64,000 nucleotides of DNA from Roseovarius indicus (lineage in GTDB: Bacteria > Pseudomonadota > Alphaproteobacteria > Rhodobacterales > Rhodobacteraceae). The notes beneath the pieces are model-generated. The model was not told the origin of the DNA, ran no database searches, and saw only the letters and a list, made by a program, of their open reading frames with translations. The position numbers and the translations under genes are program-made. The stretch spans positions 1,116,001 through 1,180,000 of the forward strand of contig NZ_CP031598.1 in assembly GCF_008728195.1 (NCBI RefSeq), written 5' to 3'. Below, in pieces: positions 51,977 through 62,153 of this stretch. The stretch's first letter is position 1. Every line of letters begins with the position of its first letter.

Positions 51977-52942
51977 TCACCCCCCGGTCATCTCGCTCCG
52001 TTCGATACCCGTGTTCAGGGTCACCTGCCGGCGCTGATGCCATTGCGGCATCCCGGCGACGGGCGCCCGGAACCTCGGTATCGTCTTCATCTTCAGCGAC
52101 CCCACGAACACCGTCCGCCCGTCCGGCCCGCCAAACGCCAGGTCGGTGGGCTTCTTCAGCGTCTCTCCCTCCGGGTCCTCGAAGACCGTGTGCATGTGCC
52201 CGGCCGGGTCGATCACCAGAATGGCGTTCCGGGCCAGCTCGGTCAGCCAGACATTCCCGTCCACGTCGATCGCCAGCCCGTCAAGGAAAGCCCCCTCGTA
52301 AACAGGCTCCGGCCCGAACCGCTCCATCGGGCCAAGCGTTCCGTCCTCGTTGATCTTCGCCCGGGCCACGGCCCCGGCGGTCGTTTCGGCGACGTAAAGC
52401 TCCCGCGTTTCGGTGTTGATCTGCATCGCGTTGGGGAAATACAGCCCGTCCGCCACAAGCCGCGCATTCCCGCCCTCGAGCCGCAAGATCCGCCCGTCGG
52501 GTCGCGGCTCGCTGATCGCATCCCAAAGGTTGGGCAACTGCGTCGAGACCGTCAGCCAGAACTCCCCCGGGGCCTCGCCACCCAGAATATAGTTCACCGC
52601 CCCGATCGGCCCGCCCTCGAACGCATCCAACACCACGGAAGCCCCGGCCTCATCGCATTTCACCACCGTCCGCCGCTCTAGGTCGGTCACGAACAGGTTG
52701 CCCTCCCCGTCCAGTGCAAAGGTGTTGGGCAACTCCACCCCGTCGCCAACCCGCTCCTGTCGGCCGTCCGCCCCGATGCGTGCAACCACGGCATGGCAGT
52801 CAGAGGCCAGAATACTGCCGTCCGACAGCGCCACCACGCATTCGGGTCGCTGGATATCCTCGCCGAGAAAGGTGAAATCCCCCTGCGTCAGCCTGAAGCC
52901 GGCCGGATCGAACCCCGCCTCACCGGTTGCGGCCTCGGTCAT
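51977..52942 (-). CDS. SMP-30/gluconolactonase-family hydrolase
   Basis: 321 residues from ATG 52942 overlapping the ligase stop. Six-bladed propeller pattern with the metal-binding residues of the family: Glu in RPECVVALSDG, Asn in FPNAMQINTETRELYVAET and Asp in FLDGLAIDVDGNVWLTE. These are Ca/Zn-dependent lactonases. Next to a Baeyer-Villiger monooxygenase the likely job is opening the lactone made from a cyclic ketone, before CoA activation by the coupled ligase. Confidence 0.87.
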   Translation of the reverse strand: MTEAATGEAGFDPAGFRLTQGDFTFLGEDIQRPECVVALSDGSILASDCHAVVARIGADGRQERVGDGVELPNTFALDGEGNLFVTDLERRTVVKCDEAGASVVLDAFEGGPIGAVNYILGGEAPGEFWLTVSTQLPNLWDAISEPRPDGRILRLEGGNARLVADGLYFPNAMQINTETRELYVAETTAGAVARAKINEDGTLGPMERFGPEPVYEGAFLDGLAIDVDGNVWLTELARNAILVIDPAGHMHTVFEDPEGETLKKPTDLAFGGPDGRTVFVGSLKMKTIPRFRAPVAGMPQWHQRRQVTLNTGIERSEMTGG

Positions 52943-54501
52943 TGCGTTTCCTTCTGGCGGTCGAGGAAGCTCGCACGCAGCGGCGCCTTCTGAATCTTGC
53001 CTGTGGCCGTCCGCGGCAACTCGTCGATGACCTCCCACAGTTCAGGCACCTTGAACCCCGCCAGCTCCCGGCGGCACAGATCCTTCAACTCGCCGATCAG
53101 GTCGTCCGGAACCGTGCCACGCGTCACGACGATCCCGCATATCTTCTCGCCCAGCACCGTGTCCGGCACGCCGATCACGGCACAGGAGTCGATCGAGGGA
53201 TGGGTGATGAGAACGTTCTCGATCTCGACGGAATAGACGTTCTCGCCGCCCCTAATGATCATGTCCTTCTTCCGGTCGACGAGATAGATGCAGCCGTCCT
53301 CGTCGAGATACCCAAGATCCCCGGTATGCAGCCAGCCCCCGGCCAGCGTCTCCTCGGTGGCCTCGGGCCGGTTGAAATACCGCGACATCACCGCCGCCCC
53401 GCGCGCGAGCACCTCGCCATGCGCGCCGGTCGGCACCTCCTGTCCCCGGTCATCCACGATCCGAACCTCGAACCCCGGAATGGGAAAGCCCGTGCTGCCG
53501 TTCTTCTCATAGGCCAGCTCGGGCGGGAGCACGCTGATCGTACCGCCCGACTCGGTCTGCCCCATGCCATGCAGAAGCTGCGCGTTCGGGAACAGCTCCT
53601 GAACGGCCCGCAGCTTCTCCGGCGGCATCGGCGACGCGCCGAACCGGACATTGGTCACCGACGTGGTGTCATACCGGTCCCGCAGATCCGAATTCACCAT
53701 CATCAAGAGCGTCGCCGGCACCGCGTTCAGCCCCTCGATCTTGTGCTTGTCGATCAGTTCGAAACACCGCTCGGTGCTGTAGGTGTCGACCACCAGCGTC
53801 CCGTTGAACGCCAGCAACGGATAGAACCACCCGTGAGAGGCGACGTGGAACATCGGGATCATGTCGAGCTGGCTGCACGGAAAGGCATACTGCCACCCGG
53901 CCGAGCTCTGGAAAGCGTTGTAAATGAAGGTTTCATGCGTATGCACCACGCCCTTCGGTGCTCCGGTCGTGCCCGACGTATAAAAGATCGTCGCATCCAT
54001 GTCCGATGTCACCTCCGGCAGCGGCACATCGCCCACCTGCGTGCGGATGACCTCTCCGATCTCCGCGACCTTCACCGGGTAGTCGCCCGTCAAGCTCTCG
54101 ATGATCGGCAGGTTCGACGGATCGCACACATAGGCGCTGGGCGTGCAATCTCCCAGCACGTGGGCCACCTCCCGCTTGGTCAGTTTCGGGTTGATCGGCA
54201 CCGAAACCGCGCCCGCCCGCTGGATCGCGAAATACAGGATCATCGTGTAATCGCTGTTGTCGAGGTTCATCACGACCCGATCACCGGGGCTCACCCCCAG
54301 GTCGGCAATCAGCGCCTGCGCCGTCGCATCGATGGCGTCATGCAGCTGGGCATACGTATAGCTCCGGTCGCGGTGGATCAGCGCCGTCTTCTCCGGCTCC
54401 ACCACCCGCGCCCGAAAGAAGCCGGGCAGGCTGCCCCCCATGTGCGGGGCGACACAGGCCTCCAGCCATTTCTTGCTCTCCTCCAGCGTTTTACGCTCCA
54501 T
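52939..54501 (-). CDS. Acyl-CoA synthetase (AMP-forming ligase)
   Basis: 520 residues. AMP-binding P-loop TSGTTGAPKGVVHTH (about 170-182), the A5 region HGMGQTESGG, WLHTGDLGYLDEDGCIYLVDRKKDMIIRGGENVYS and the C-terminal catalytic Lys in PRTATGKIQKAPLR. It is of the medium-chain or aryl/terpenoid acid type. It is first in the leftward operon with the lactonase and SnoaL-like protein, and divergent from the enoyl-CoA hydratase gene. Confidence 0.92.
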   Translation of the reverse strand: MERKTLEESKKWLEACVAPHMGGSLPGFFRARVVEPEKTALIHRDRSYTYAQLHDAIDATAQALIADLGVSPGDRVVMNLDNSDYTMILYFAIQRAGAVSVPINPKLTKREVAHVLGDCTPSAYVCDPSNLPIIESLTGDYPVKVAEIGEVIRTQVGDVPLPEVTSDMDATIFYTSGTTGAPKGVVHTHETFIYNAFQSSAGWQYAFPCSQLDMIPMFHVASHGWFYPLLAFNGTLVVDTYSTERCFELIDKHKIEGLNAVPATLLMMVNSDLRDRYDTTSVTNVRFGASPMPPEKLRAVQELFPNAQLLHGMGQTESGGTISVLPPELAYEKNGSTGFPIPGFEVRIVDDRGQEVPTGAHGEVLARGAAVMSRYFNRPEATEETLAGGWLHTGDLGYLDEDGCIYLVDRKKDMIIRGGENVYSVEIENVLITHPSIDSCAVIGVPDTVLGEKICGIVVTRGTVPDDLIGELKDLCRRELAGFKVPELWEVIDELPRTATGKIQKAPLRASFLDRQKETQ

Positions 54502-54581
54502 TCACGGCTCCCCCCTGAACGTGGCCGATCCGCGCGACAAACCTCCTGCGGCCGCAATTTTACCGTCGCGCGCTCGGCAAA

Positions 54582-54614
54582 TACCTTGCAGTAGCCACAG
54601 TATACCTACTAGTA
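54582..54614. promoter_or_regulatory. Tandem TACY-N4-RGTA operator in the ligase/enoyl-CoA hydratase divergent promoter
   Basis: Two 12-bp inverted repeats, TACC-TTGC-AGTA (54582-54593) and TACC-TACT-AGTA (54603-54614), start 21 bases apart. The same paired arrangement occurs at 57680-57711 and 61233-61265. The position between divergent catabolic genes fits a repressor site. Confidence 0.7.
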
Positions 54615-54751
54615 TAATTTCGACAAGGGCGTACTGCCATGTCAACAACGGGGTGGAGTGCTCCGCGGTCGGCGGGCGCCGTCAGATGGCACTGACAGGC
54701 GGCCGGCGACCTTGTTTTGAGCTGATTTCTTGAAAAACCGAGGAGAAATGA

Positions 54752-55549
54752 ATGTCGGATATCGTGCTGTACGAAAACAACGACGGGATCGTTACGATAA
54801 CCCTCAACATGCCTGACAAGCGCAACCCGATCTCCGAGATCGAGATGGTCGAGGCGGTGCTCGAGGCGCTGCACAGGGCCGACAACGAGCCCGACGCCCG
54901 CGTCGCTATCCTGACCGGGAACGGCACGGTCTTTTCGTCCGGCGGCAACCTGAAGAAAATGTACCCGGGCGAGGGGCTGGTCGACCACGAATCCCACAAG
55001 ACGCGGGTCAACTACAAGCGCGGCATCCTGCGCCTGCCGGTGGCCTTCGAGGCGCTCGAAATCCCCATCATCGCCGCGGTCAACGGCCCGGCCATCGGCG
55101 CAGGCTGCGACCTTTCCCTGATGTGCGACATCCGGATCGCCGCGAAGAGCGCGAAATTCGCCGAAAGCTTCGTCAAGATCGGCATCATCCCCGGCGATGG
55201 CGGCTCTGGCCTCCTGTCCCGCGCGGTGGGCTACTCCAAGGCCGCCGAGATGATCCTCACCGGCGACGCGATCTCGGCCGAGGAAGCGCTTGCCTGCGGC
55301 CTCGTCTCGAAAGTAGTCGAGGATGAAGACCTCCTCGCCGCCGCCACCGAACTGGCCAAGCGTATCTCCGCCAACCCGAACTACGCCGTCCGCATGGCCA
55401 AGCGCCTGCTGAAGACGGCCCAGACCGCCTCGCTCAACGAGGAGCTCGAACTCGCGGCCTCCATGCAGGCGCTCGCCAACGCGACCGAGGACAACCAGGA
55501 AGCGCTCAACGCCTTCTTCGAAAAGCGCAAGCCGGTCTTCAAGTCCTGA
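54752..55549 (+). CDS. Enoyl-CoA hydratase/isomerase (crotonase family)
   Basis: 265 residues. Crotonase landmarks: VAILTGNGTVFSSGGNLKKMYPG (oxyanion-hole Gly pair) and NGPAIGAGCDLSLMCDIRIAAKSAKFAESFVKIGIIPGDGGSGLLSRAVG. The second catalytic Glu region shows GDGGSG instead of the usual GGTQ, so it may be a hydrolase or isomerase variant. It is the only plus-strand gene between two leftward operons of the module, and shares the tandem operator with the ligase. Confidence 0.88.
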   Translation: MSDIVLYENNDGIVTITLNMPDKRNPISEIEMVEAVLEALHRADNEPDARVAILTGNGTVFSSGGNLKKMYPGEGLVDHESHKTRVNYKRGILRLPVAFEALEIPIIAAVNGPAIGAGCDLSLMCDIRIAAKSAKFAESFVKIGIIPGDGGSGLLSRAVGYSKAAEMILTGDAISAEEALACGLVSKVVEDEDLLAAATELAKRISANPNYAVRMAKRLLKTAQTASLNEELELAASMQALANATEDNQEALNAFFEKRKPVFKS

Positions 55550-55557
55550 ACGAAAAA

Positions 55558-55608
55558 GCGGCCGCCGAAGGGAGGGTCGGCGGCCGCGTCCGAGCGTTCC
55601 GAACGCTC
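55558..55608. terminator. Hairpin pair between convergent enoyl-CoA hydratase and monooxygenase genes
   Basis: GCGGCCGCCGA (55558-55568) pairs perfectly with TCGGCGGCCGC (55577-55587) around an 8-base loop. In the minus direction it is followed by TTTTT, which makes it the terminator of the monooxygenase gene. A second hairpin, GAGCGTT/AACGCTC (55592-55608, loop CCG), followed by TCTTTCC serves the plus direction. Confidence 0.75.
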
Positions 55609-55622
55609 TCTTTCCAGTCCGG

Positions 55623-57587
55623 TCAGCCGGTCGCTGTCGCCTTCTCCGGCGCGCTTTCCAGCTTCTCCGTCCTGTAAACCTCCGGGTCCGCCTCCCGCGT
55701 CATCGACCAGTAATCGATCAGCCGCCAGGGGCAGGCCGACGTTACCCGACCGTGCTTGTTGCGGTAATAGCTGTTCAGACCCTCCGCAGACCACACCAGC
55801 GACTCGTGCTCGGCATCGACCCGCGCGGTGTACTCGTCGGTCGCCTCCTGCGTCGCTTCCACCACCTGCAGATCGTCCTCGACCATCCGCACGATGAAAT
55901 TGGCGATGTACCGCCCGCCGCATTCGTTCATGAAGATCGAACTGCCGCCATGCGCAAGCCCGGTATTGGGCCCGTAGACCACGAACATGTTGGGAAACCC
56001 CGGAACGGTGATGCTCTTGTACGCCTTCGGGTCGTCCTCGCCCCAGACATCCTCCAGCTTCACGCCGTCCCGGCCCGTCACGTTGAGCCGCGCGGTCATC
56101 CGGTTGATGCGATAGCCGGTGGACACGACGATGATATCGGCCTCGCGGCGCTCGCCGTCCTTGGTGACGATCGCGTTTTCCTTGATATGGTCGATCCCTT
56201 CCGTCACCAGTTCGGCGTTCGGTTTCTTGATCGCCTTGAACCAGCCGGCATCCAGCAGGATGCGCTTGCCATAGGGCGGATAATCCGGAATGCACTTCTC
56301 GATCAGGTCCGGCCGGTCGGCCAGCTCCGACTTGATATAATCCTCCATCTCGACCCGGTGCCGCTCGTTGATCTTGTTGACCGACCGCGTCGGTGTCGGC
56401 CAGTTCGGATCCTTCCGAAGCGTCGGGTGCAGCCCGTCGCCATAACGCCACAGCATCGTCAGGCGGAACCAGTCCGCATAGAACGGCACGGTATCTAGCA
56501 GCCATTGCTGGTCTTCGCCGATCGGATCATGGAACCGCGGAATGGGCCGCGCCCATTGCGGCGTCCGCTGGTAGACCTGCAGCTCCTCCACCTCGTCGAC
56601 GATTGCCGGAACGATCTGCATGGCCGAGGCGCCGGTGCCGACCACCGCAACCTTCTTGCCCGATATATCCAGGTCATCCGGCCAGTCGATCGGGTGGAAG
56701 ATCTCGCCCTTGAAGCTCTCCTCGCCCTTGAAATGCACCTGCATCGGATCGTTGAGCTGGCCCACGCCGCTGACGAACACGTCGACCGCGACGGTCTCGC
56801 GCTCCCCCTTCGAGGACACCGTGATATCCCACTTCTTGCGCGTCTCGTCCCATGTCACGGCCTCGACCGTGGTGTTCAGCCGGACCTTGTCCCAAACGCC
56901 GGTCTCCTTGGCGATGCCAATGACGTAATCCTCAAGCTGCTCGCGCGGCGAGAAATACCGCGTCCAGCGATAGCGCGACCCGAACGAGAAGGAATAGGCA
57001 TGGTTCGGCGTATCCACCGCGCAGCCCGGATACCGGTGCACGTGCCACGTCCCGCCAACCTCGTCGGCCTTGTCGAATATGACGTAATCGACCCCCAGCC
57101 GCTCCAGGTGGTTGGCCAGGATGATGCCCGCGGTACCGGCCCCGACAATGCCGACCAGCATCTCGCGGTCCGCCGCCTTTTCCTTCGCGACGGCCGCGTC
57201 GGTCCACTTCGCGAAGCGCGAGGCGAACCCGACCTCCTCGCGCATCATCGTCGCATAGCCCGGCTCGATCTTCCGTTCGCCCAGGCACTTGCTCATCATC
57301 TCGTGCATCAGGTCGTCGCCCGGGTCCCGGACGGCGGGGGCCTGCGTGCCCGTCAGGATATCCAGCGCCGCGGCGCGGATCTCGGCCTGGGTCACCTCGT
57401 CGAACCCGGCATTCCGGTCGGGGATCAGGGCGACGTCGCGCTTGGGCAGATAGGGCTCTTCAAGCCATGTCCTGTCACCGGTCATGTGGAACATCACCAT
57501 CAGAAGAACGCGAAGGTCGGCCGAGGCCAGCGCCTTTTCAAGCTTCGAGGGATCGATGGGTTTTGCGGTCTCAACTGTGTCGGTCAT
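55623..57587 (-). CDS. Baeyer-Villiger flavin monooxygenase
   Basis: 654 residues. About 140 extra N-terminal residues precede the FAD motif GIVGAGTAGIILANHL (about 146-161), as in long-type cyclic-ketone monooxygenases. The Baeyer-Villiger fingerprint FxGxxxHxxxWP is present as F292-KGEIF-H298-PID-W302P, followed by the NADPH Rossmann motif VVGTGASAMQI (about 315-325). These enzymes insert oxygen next to a ketone, turning cyclic ketones to lactones. With a lactonase, ligase and beta-oxidation enzymes nearby, the pathway of ring ketone to lactone to hydroxy-acid to CoA ester is well supported. Single-gene transcript with its own tandem operator. Confidence 0.92.
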   Translation of the reverse strand: MTDTVETAKPIDPSKLEKALASADLRVLLMVMFHMTGDRTWLEEPYLPKRDVALIPDRNAGFDEVTQAEIRAAALDILTGTQAPAVRDPGDDLMHEMMSKCLGERKIEPGYATMMREEVGFASRFAKWTDAAVAKEKAADREMLVGIVGAGTAGIILANHLERLGVDYVIFDKADEVGGTWHVHRYPGCAVDTPNHAYSFSFGSRYRWTRYFSPREQLEDYVIGIAKETGVWDKVRLNTTVEAVTWDETRKKWDITVSSKGERETVAVDVFVSGVGQLNDPMQVHFKGEESFKGEIFHPIDWPDDLDISGKKVAVVGTGASAMQIVPAIVDEVEELQVYQRTPQWARPIPRFHDPIGEDQQWLLDTVPFYADWFRLTMLWRYGDGLHPTLRKDPNWPTPTRSVNKINERHRVEMEDYIKSELADRPDLIEKCIPDYPPYGKRILLDAGWFKAIKKPNAELVTEGIDHIKENAIVTKDGERREADIIVVSTGYRINRMTARLNVTGRDGVKLEDVWGEDDPKAYKSITVPGFPNMFVVYGPNTGLAHGGSSIFMNECGGRYIANFIVRMVEDDLQVVEATQEATDEYTARVDAEHESLVWSAEGLNSYYRNKHGRVTSACPWRLIDYWSMTREADPEVYRTEKLESAPEKATATG

Positions 57588-57679
57588 GTCAATCCTGCCA
57601 TGTCGTCTGTCGTGAAAGGGAGCAGGCCATCTGATGCCGCTCCGGGGATGGGGCAGGGCAGGGGAATCCGCCCGCTCCG

Positions 57680-57711
57680 TACCTATTGGTAAAAAAATAT
57701 ACTAGTGAGTA
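57680..57711. promoter_or_regulatory. Tandem TACY-N4-RGTA operator upstream of the Baeyer-Villiger gene
   Basis: TACC-TATT-GGTA (57680-57691) and TACT-AGTG-AGTA (57700-57711), both perfect inverted repeats, start 20 bases apart, about 93 bases upstream of the monooxygenase start. Same layout as at 54582 and 61233. Confidence 0.7.
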
Positions 57712-57814
57712 GATTTTGGCAAGAGGTCTCTCCCGCCTGCGGCGAAACGCCAGAAGGGAACGCGGGTTTTGCCCTTATTTCAGGCCTTTACGCCCCCGCG
57801 TTCCCGATCCTTGT

Positions 57815-58999
57815 TCAGCAGATCTCGAACAGCGCCGCGGCGCCTTGGCCGCCGCCCACGCACATCGTCACGACCGCGTATTTCACGCCGCGGCGCCGCC
57901 CCTCGATCAGCGCATGCCCGGTCAGCCGCGCCCCCGTCATTCCGAACGGGTGCCCCACGGCGATCGAACCGCCGTCGACGTTCAGACGGTCATCCGGGAT
58001 ACCCAGCTTGTCGCGGCAATAGATCACCTGCACGGCAAACGCTTCGTTCAACTCCCAAAGCCCGATATCGTCGACCGACAGCCCGTGCCGCTCCAGCAGC
58101 CGCGGAATGGCATAGACCGGCCCGATCCCCATCTCGTCAGGCTCCAGCCCCGCCACGGCCATCCCGCGATAGACCCCCAGCGGCTCCAGCCCGCGCCTTT
58201 CCGCCTCGGCCCGATCCATCACCACGCAGGCCGATGCCCCGTCCGACAGCTGGCTCGCATTGCCCGCCGTGATGAACTTCTCCGGCCCCATCACCGGCGC
58301 CAGCTTGGCCAGACCCTCCAGCGTGGTCGACGGCCGGTTGCCCTCGTCCTGCGCCAGCGTCACCTCTTCCTGCGTGACCTCGCCGGTCTCCTTGTTCTTG
58401 ACGTCCTTCACCGTGGTCAGCGGCACGATCTCGTCATCGAACCGGCCTGCCTCCTGCGCCGCCGCGGTGCGCTGCTGGCTCTGCAACGAATACTCATCCT
58501 GCGCCTCGCGGCTGACGCCATAGCGCGCGGCCACCACGTCGGCGGTGTCGATCATCGGCATGAAAAGGTCGGGCTTGTTGGCCATCATCCAGGGCTCGTC
58601 CTTGAAGCCCTGGCGGCGGTTATGCGTCACCAGCGAGACATGCTCGATCCCGCCCGCCACGATCGGCCCCGTGCCCTCCATCGCCACCATCCTTGCGGCT
58701 ACGGCAATCGCCTGCAAACCGGAGGCGCAATGCCGCGACACAACCATGCCCCCCGCCGTCACCGGAACCCCGGCCCGAATGGCCGAGGCCCGCGCGATGT
58801 TGAACCCCGCCGGCCCCTCGGCCACGCCACAGCCAAAGACCACGTCCTCAATCTCCCCCGGCTCGATCCCGGCGCGCTCCACGGCGTGCTTCACCACGTG
58901 GCTGCCCATCACCTGCGGATGCGTCGCGTTGAACGCCCCCCGAAAGGCCTTGCCGATCGGCGTCCGCGCGGTCGATACGATAACGGCATCTCTGGTCAT
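57815..58999 (-). CDS. Acetyl-CoA acyltransferase (thiolase)
   Basis: 394 residues from ATG 58999 overlapping the FadB-like stop. Catalytic Cys91 in [12 protein letters not shown], the substrate His in [19 protein letters not shown] and the second Cys in [13 protein letters not shown] degradative thiolase of FadA type. Translational coupling to the FadB-like gene shows they form the beta-oxidation pair of the pathway. Confidence 0.93.
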   Translation of the reverse strand: MTRDAVIVSTARTPIGKAFRGAFNATHPQVMGSHVVKHAVERAGIEPGEIEDVVFGCGVAEGPAGFNIARASAIRAGVPVTAGGMVVSRHCASGLQAIAVAARMVAMEGTGPIVAGGIEHVSLVTHNRRQGFKDEPWMMANKPDLFMPMIDTADVVAARYGVSREAQDEYSLQSQQRTAAAQEAGRFDDEIVPLTTVKDVKNKETGEVTQEEVTLAQDEGNRPSTTLEGLAKLAPVMGPEKFITAGNASQLSDGASACVVMDRAEAERRGLEPLGVYRGMAVAGLEPDEMGIGPVYAIPRLLERHGLSVDDIGLWELNEAFAVQVIYCRDKLGIPDDRLNVDGGSIAVGHPFGMTGARLTGHALIEGRRRGVKYAVVTMCVGGGQGAAALFEIC

Positions 59000-61113
59000 T
59001 GTGCATTCTCCTTGTCCCATTCGGCGAACGTGCCGCCCTCGGCCGCCATCCGCACAAGCAACTGCGCCGGCTCCCAGAAATCGTGGATTGTGTTGAAATA
59101 GTTGATCCCGCCAAGAACCCGGCGCGGCCCGATCGTGTCGGCCCAGAACAGCGGCCCGCCCCGCCAGCGCGGAAACCCATAGCCGTTCATGTAGGTCAGG
59201 TCGATGTCGCTCGACCGCAGCGCCACACCCTCTTCGAGGATCTTCGCCGCCTCGTTGATCAGCGCATAGATACAGCGCTCGATGATCATCTCATCACTCA
59301 CCGTGCCCCGCGTGATCCCCGCCTCCTTGGCCGACGCGTCGATGATCGCCTCGAGGTCGGGATTGGGCAGCCGCTTGCCATCCTCGTAGACATAGAACCC
59401 CTTGCCGTTCTTCTGCCCGTACCACCCCTCTTCACAGACCAGATCGCCGACCTTCGAATAGCGCTCCTTCGGGTCGCGCAGATGCGCCGTCGATTTCCGC
59501 ATCGCCCAGCTGATATCCAGCCCGGCCATGTCGCGCACGGTGAAGGGGCCCATCGCCATGCCGAAATTCGTCAGCGCATTGTCGACCTGCTCGACCGTCG
59601 CGCCTTCCTGCAACAGGAACTCAGACTCGCGGTTGTACTTGGCGAACATCCGGTTGCCGATGAACCCGTGGCAGACACCCGCCACCACCGCCGTCTTGCC
59701 CAGCTTCGTGCCCAGCTCCAGCGCGGTTGCCAGAACCTCCGGCGCGGTCTTGTCGGCCCGCACCACCTCCAGCAGCTTCATGATATGCGCGGGGCTGAAG
59801 AAGTGCATGCCCAGCACATCGGCCTCGCGCCCCTGCGTCGCCGCCGCAATCTCGTTCACGTCGAGATACGAGGTATTCGTCGCCAATATCGCCCCCGGCT
59901 TCGCGACCGACCCCAGCGTGCCGAAGATCTGCTTCTTCACGTCGATATCCTCGAACGCGGCCTCGACCACGATATCGGCCGTGCCCAGGTCCTCCATCGC
60001 CAGCGTCCCCGAAATCAGCCCGGTCCGCTCCGCCGCGGCCTCAGCGCTGATCCGGCCCTTCTTCGCCATCCCCTCGTAAAGCGACTTGATCCGCGCAAGC
60101 CCTCGCTCCAGCGCCGCCTCTTCCCGTTCGTAAAGCCGCACGGGGATGCCCGCATTGGCAAAGCACATGGCAATCCCGGCGCCCATCGTCCCGGCCCCGA
60201 TCACCGCGCCCTGCGCGATCTGGCGCTTCTCGATGTCCCGGCTGATACCGGGGATTTTCCGCGCCTCCCGCTCGGCAAAGAACGAATGCCTGAGCGACTT
60301 CGCCTGGTCCGAGGTCACGCATTCCAGGTAGCGCTTGCGCTCATAGGCCATGCCCACGTGAAACGGCATCGTCGTCGCCGCCTCGACACAGTCGATACAG
60401 GCCACCGGCGCCAGCTGATGCCTTGCCCTTTTGGCGGCCCGCTCCCGTGCCTCGGCAAAGATGCCGGGGTTTTGCACCGTCGCTTCCATCTCCCGCACGC
60501 GCGGGCGCGCGACGCCTGCGTCGAGATCCTTCACGATCACCGCCGCGGCCTCGTCCACCGCCGTCGCATCGTCGAAGATCGCGTCGATCCAGCCATACTC
60601 GATGGCCTCTTCCACCCGGATCGGATCGCCCGACACGATGATCGGCAACGCCCGGTCCGCCCCGATCAGCCGGGTCAGCCTTTGCGTCCCCCCGGCCCCC
60701 GGCGGGATGCCGATCTTCGCCTCCGGCTGCCCCACCTTGGTGCCCGGAATGGCGAACCGGTACCGGCAGGCCAGCGACAGCTCGATCGCCCCGCCAAGCG
60801 CCACGTTCCGGTGCAGGATCGCAACCGGCTTTTCGATCTCGGTATCGATGGCCTCGATCAGGTCGTTCAAAATCGGCTGACCCTTCGGCCAGGCGATGCC
60901 CTGCACCCGGATATCGGCGCCGCCCATGATCCCCTTGCCGCCCGGCACCAGAAGAACCGCCCCGATCGCAGGGTCGGCCTCGGCCTGCCGGATCGTTTCC
61001 AGCATCTCCTTCGGCGCCCCGATGCTGAACGCGTTCACCGGCGGGTTGTTGAAATGCATGAGCAGGATACGCGGGTCCTTCGCCCACGGCTCGGATGTAA
61101 TGAATTCTCCCAT
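58996..61113 (-). CDS. fadB: FadB-like fusion: enoyl-CoA hydratase / 3-hydroxyacyl-CoA dehydrogenase
   Basis: 705 residues from ATG 61113 (GAGGAG upstream). N-terminal crotonase domain (about 1-190: [59 protein letters not shown], with both catalytic Glu positions). Then the NAD-binding domain (about 300-480, [21 protein letters not shown]) and the hydroxyacyl-CoA dehydrogenase C-terminal domains ([28 protein letters not shown]). It carries out two steps of beta-oxidation; the thiolase gene is coupled after it. Confidence 0.92.
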   Translation of the reverse strand: MGEFITSEPWAKDPRILLMHFNNPPVNAFSIGAPKEMLETIRQAEADPAIGAVLLVPGGKGIMGGADIRVQGIAWPKGQPILNDLIEAIDTEIEKPVAILHRNVALGGAIELSLACRYRFAIPGTKVGQPEAKIGIPPGAGGTQRLTRLIGADRALPIIVSGDPIRVEEAIEYGWIDAIFDDATAVDEAAAVIVKDLDAGVARPRVREMEATVQNPGIFAEARERAAKRARHQLAPVACIDCVEAATTMPFHVGMAYERKRYLECVTSDQAKSLRHSFFAEREARKIPGISRDIEKRQIAQGAVIGAGTMGAGIAMCFANAGIPVRLYEREEAALERGLARIKSLYEGMAKKGRISAEAAAERTGLISGTLAMEDLGTADIVVEAAFEDIDVKKQIFGTLGSVAKPGAILATNTSYLDVNEIAAATQGREADVLGMHFFSPAHIMKLLEVVRADKTAPEVLATALELGTKLGKTAVVAGVCHGFIGNRMFAKYNRESEFLLQEGATVEQVDNALTNFGMAMGPFTVRDMAGLDISWAMRKSTAHLRDPKERYSKVGDLVCEEGWYGQKNGKGFYVYEDGKRLPNPDLEAIIDASAKEAGITRGTVSDEMIIERCIYALINEAAKILEEGVALRSSDIDLTYMNGYGFPRWRGGPLFWADTIGPRRVLGGINYFNTIHDFWEPAQLLVRMAAEGGTFAEWDKENAQ

Positions 61114-61232
61114 GACGGCGCTGTCTCCTCTGTCGGTCCGAGTTTGCGCAGGCAACTCCGGCCTGCACCGGGGCCGCACGCAACCGCGGCGCACCCGTCA
61201 TGGCATCCAGAATCGCGCTCCGCGATTTCCTA

Positions 61233-61265
61233 TACCATAAGGTACACAGAGTTTACTTGGTAGTA
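61233..61265. promoter_or_regulatory. Tandem TACY-N4-RGTA operator upstream of the fadB-like operon
   Basis: TACC-ATAA-GGTA (61233-61244) and TACT-TGGT-AGTA (61254-61265), both perfect inverted repeats, start 21 bases apart, about 120 bases upstream of the FadB-like start. Third instance of the same paired element in the module. Confidence 0.7.
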
Positions 61266-61295
61266 GGTTTTTGCCCCGCCGCCCGGAACCCGACC

Positions 61296-62153
61296 TTACA
61301 ACAGGCCCAGGATACCTTCCTTCACCGTGTCGATCCCGAGCTTCTTCGACGGGTTCCGGCGATACTCCTCGGGGTACATGATATACACCTGCCGATCGAG
61401 CAGCGGCTGCCCCTCCAGCTCGTAAAGCTTCATCGGCAGATTGCCCTTGTCGTAACATCGCTTCGGCACGAGGATCGACCCGCCGAAACGCTCCATGAAC
61501 CTGATGCCAAGCGCCTTGTTGTCCACCCAGACCCCCGGCGTCTCGTCCACGTCACCCCAGTGCCGCACGATCTGGTCGCGAATGCCCTCGTCCCATTCCA
61601 CCTCGACATATTCCGGGTCCCAGTGCCCCTTCACCTCGCGCTGTTCCGAGGTCAGATAGATGATCTGGTCGTTGAACAGCGGCTCCGACACGAACCCCCC
61701 GCGCGATTTCACCTCGTAGACGACGCAGAAATCGAGCCATCCGTGAAACAGCCGCTCGATCAGCTGGTCAGATGTGCCCGATTCACACCGCAGCGCGATC
61801 TCGGGCCGCTCTTCCCGCGTCTGGCAGGCCCAGTCGAACATCAGGTCGTCCCAAAGCGACGTGTCCGCCCCCACCGACAGGATCGACTCGTAGCCCGACG
61901 CCAGCGAAAGCTGCCGCCGTGTCATCTGCCATGTCCGCACCAGCGTCTCGGCATAGGGATGAAACTGCGCCCCGGCGGCCGTCATCGTCACGCCGCTCCG
62001 GTTCCGGTTCAGAACCTTCCGCCGCAGGATATCCTCCAGCGACTTGATCCGCATCGTGACCGTCGAATGGGTCACGTGAAGCCGCTCCGCAGCCCCCGCA
62101 AGGCTTCCCGCGGCGACAACCTCAAGGAACGTCCTTGCCAGTTCTATATTCAT
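61296..62153 (-). CDS. LysR-family transcriptional regulator
   Basis: 285 residues. N-terminal HTH (about 3-62, MNIELARTFLEVVAAGSLAGAAERLHVTHSTVTMRIKSLEDIL), then the periplasmic-binding-protein-like effector domain. The segment LTSEQREVKGHWDPEYVEVEWDEG is more hydrophilic than usual. It is divergent from the luciferase-like monooxygenase gene, the typical LysR-target layout, so it probably activates that gene. Confidence 0.9.
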   Translation of the reverse strand: MNIELARTFLEVVAAGSLAGAAERLHVTHSTVTMRIKSLEDILRRKVLNRNRSGVTMTAAGAQFHPYAETLVRTWQMTRRQLSLASGYESILSVGADTSLWDDLMFDWACQTREERPEIALRCESGTSDQLIERLFHGWLDFCVVYEVKSRGGFVSEPLFNDQIIYLTSEQREVKGHWDPEYVEVEWDEGIRDQIVRHWGDVDETPGVWVDNKALGIRFMERFGGSILVPKRCYDKGNLPMKLYELEGQPLLDRQVYIMYPEEYRRNPSKKLGIDTVKEGILGLL

